From the NCBI RefSeq assembly GCF_026163565.1, contig NZ_JAPDKN010000051.1, positions 1 to 41,470 of the forward strand: a stretch of 41,470 nt of DNA, written 5' to 3'. The DNA comes from Chryseobacterium sp. YIM B08800 (GTDB lineage Bacteria > Bacteroidota > Bacteroidia > Flavobacteriales > Weeksellaceae). This document shows, piece by piece, positions 40,598 to 41,470 of the stretch (within the stretch, counting starts at the first letter, position 1; each line of letters begins with the position of its first letter). Position numbers and translations under genes: made by a program. The notes under the pieces were generated by a model that was given only the letters and a program-made list of their open reading frames with translations, searched no databases and had not been told where the DNA came from.

Positions 40598-41155
40598 TTA
40601 ATTACTAGCTTTCCAGAAGCTCCACATTTTACCATTAAAAACAGCAAGCTGTTTTGCTGTGGTATCATACACCATCATTCCCGGTGCGGGATTGATGATA
40701 TTAAGATGCGGACTTGCCACCTTAGGAAGGATCATTGCTTTATCTGTGTCTTCCAAAATCAAAATTCCGGTATCTGAAGTTTGGGTAGTTCCTACGGTAA
40801 CTTCAGCATTCGTATTTTCTGTATGCGGATCCTGAATCGATACTCCATCTACCAATGTAATGGGGTCTACTGTGGTTCCTGTTTTATCTACAGATAGATC
40901 TTTCCACCCTGATGCATATTTTGTCTTCACTTTATGATCTGAAAGATCGTAAACTACCGTACCGTTTACTGCTCCAGCAACAGCTCCTGTACTCGTTACC
41001 CAGGGTAGAATTATTCCCCGGTTTTCATTTCCAAATTCTAAAGAAACTGAAGTATTAAACGTAGCTTCTTTTCCTATTGCTACCTGAGCGGGGATCAGCA
41101 GAGTACCCATAAAGAGTACTGCTGATGCCATGATTATGTTGTTTTGTGTGATCAT
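40598..41155 (-). CDS. exported hypothetical protein, possible surface protein
   Basis: I take the ATG at 41155 as start (185 residues), because it opens a signal peptide (MITQNNIIMASAVLFMGTLL, cleaved near IPAQVA). An upstream ATG at 41218 would precede it with an Asn/Tyr-rich stretch overlapping the upstream gene. The mature part has a repeated type of motif: GIILPWVTS...NGTVVYD...KTKYASGWKDL, then AMILPKVASPHLNIINPAPGMMVYDTTAKQLAVFNGKMW. Such repeats occur in flavobacterial surface or tail-fibre-like proteins. It follows a similar partial gene in the same direction. Confidence 0.7.
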   Translation of the reverse strand: MITQNNIIMASAVLFMGTLLIPAQVAIGKEATFNTSVSLEFGNENRGIILPWVTSTGAVAGAVNGTVVYDLSDHKVKTKYASGWKDLSVDKTGTTVDPITLVDGVSIQDPHTENTNAEVTVGTTQTSDTGILILEDTDKAMILPKVASPHLNIINPAPGMMVYDTTAKQLAVFNGKMWSFWKASN

Positions 41156-41208
41156 TTTTTTCAAAATATATGATTGATTATAATGATTGTAATTACTTAT
41201 TCTATTAT

Positions 41209-41470
41209 TTAAGGACAAGTCTGGGTATTAAAGCATTTCCAGCCTGTTGGTGTTCCATCGGTGTTAACGTATAAACAGTCTGAAGTGATATTGTACACCA
41301 TCATTCCCTCTCTCAGATTAGCCGCAGGAATTGCATTAATCTGCGTAATTGTTAATCTGTTTGGTACAAATCCTTTGGTTTTAGATTCCAAAGCAGTCCA
41401 TGCTCCTTTTCTTACCATTGGCCAGTTCTCGTTATCTGCTCCTGCTCTTTGCAGTGAAGTGATCCCCTGT
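41209..41470 (-). CDS. partial exported or surface protein, cut by the window edge
   Basis: The reading frame continues to the last base of the window without a start (QGITSLQRAGADNENWPMV and on), so only the C-terminal 87 residues are present. The internal ATG at 41418 is not a convincing start. It contains NAIPAANLREGMMVYNITSDCLYVNTDGTPTGWKCFNTQTCP, the same MMVY-type motif as the next gene, plus three Cys near the end. The two proteins are probably paralogous or act together. Function is unknown. Confidence 0.75.
   Translation of the reverse strand, partial: QGITSLQRAGADNENWPMVRKGAWTALESKTKGFVPNRLTITQINAIPAANLREGMMVYNITSDCLYVNTDGTPTGWKCFNTQTCP

Noticed and set aside
1..41470. CRISPR array, prophage, insertion sequence or toxin-antitoxin module
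   Set aside because: No regular direct repeats with spacers, transposase, integrase, phage structural gene or recognisable toxin pair was found by reading both strands.

Overview
This is a chromosomal window from a low-GC member of the Bacteroidota, most likely a Chryseobacterium-type flavobacterium (family Weeksellaceae). Four things suggest this. Promoter -7 boxes of the TAnnTTTG type occur before many genes, and Shine-Dalgarno sequences are essentially absent. Protein families such as the PorV/PorQ-like barrel and the deoxyhypusine synthase-like protein are typical of the group. Core genes have a flavobacterial flavour (class II HMG-CoA reductase of a mevalonate pathway, MCC-type acyl-CoA carboxylase beta subunit, solitary sucC). 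Short palindromic phrases between genes are also typical. I see no CRISPR array, insertion sequence, prophage or rRNA. One tRNA (Gln, anticodon TTG) is present.

Layout. 1-3 kb: a tiny exported peptide, a VanZ-like protein and an acyl-CoA carboxylase beta subunit, then a 450-base gap that may encode a small RNA. 3-6 kb: an operon with an EamA transporter, a PorV/PorQ-like outer membrane barrel and an unknown exported protein. 6-8 kb: a regulatory locus with a fasciclin (FAS1) protein divergent from an ECF sigma factor and an RskA-like anti-sigma factor. 8-13.5 kb: uvrC, a secreted unknown, then hutH, a DUF2059 protein and an acetyltransferase. 13.6-17 kb: the two halves of a putative DNA repair pair (TIGR03915 and radical SAM TIGR03916), separated by an oppositely oriented P1/S58 peptidase. 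17-21.7 kb: an overlapping HMG-CoA reductase operon and a ClC channel. 22-26.3 kb: a tripartite exporter operon (ABC, HlyD, TolC) whose ABC protein has a degenerate ATPase domain. 26.7-32.7 kb: sucC, an MpaB/rubber-oxygenase-like protein, recA and htpG. 32.7-40.1 kb: an esterase-like hydrolase, an alkyltransferase-like protein, an SDR, a 48-residue protein, an acyltransferase, a deoxyhypusine synthase homologue, a small barrel, arfB and a menE-like ligase. 40.2-41.5 kb: tRNA-Gln and two exported proteins, the second cut by the window edge.

Points most worth attention: (1) the sigma/RskA/FAS1 arrangement, which parallels the SigK-RskA-MPT70/83 circuit of mycobacteria, together with a sigma gene whose conserved N-terminus has no ATG/GTG/TTG start and probably uses ATA; (2) the ABC exporter with Q-loop, signature, Walker B and H-loop all altered; (3) the interrupted radical-SAM DNA repair pair; (4) the promoter-to-terminator non-coding unit at about 2.8-2.93 kb; (5) GC-rich perfect palindromes at 29.3 and 32.7 kb. 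Names are based on recognisable motifs. No database search was possible.
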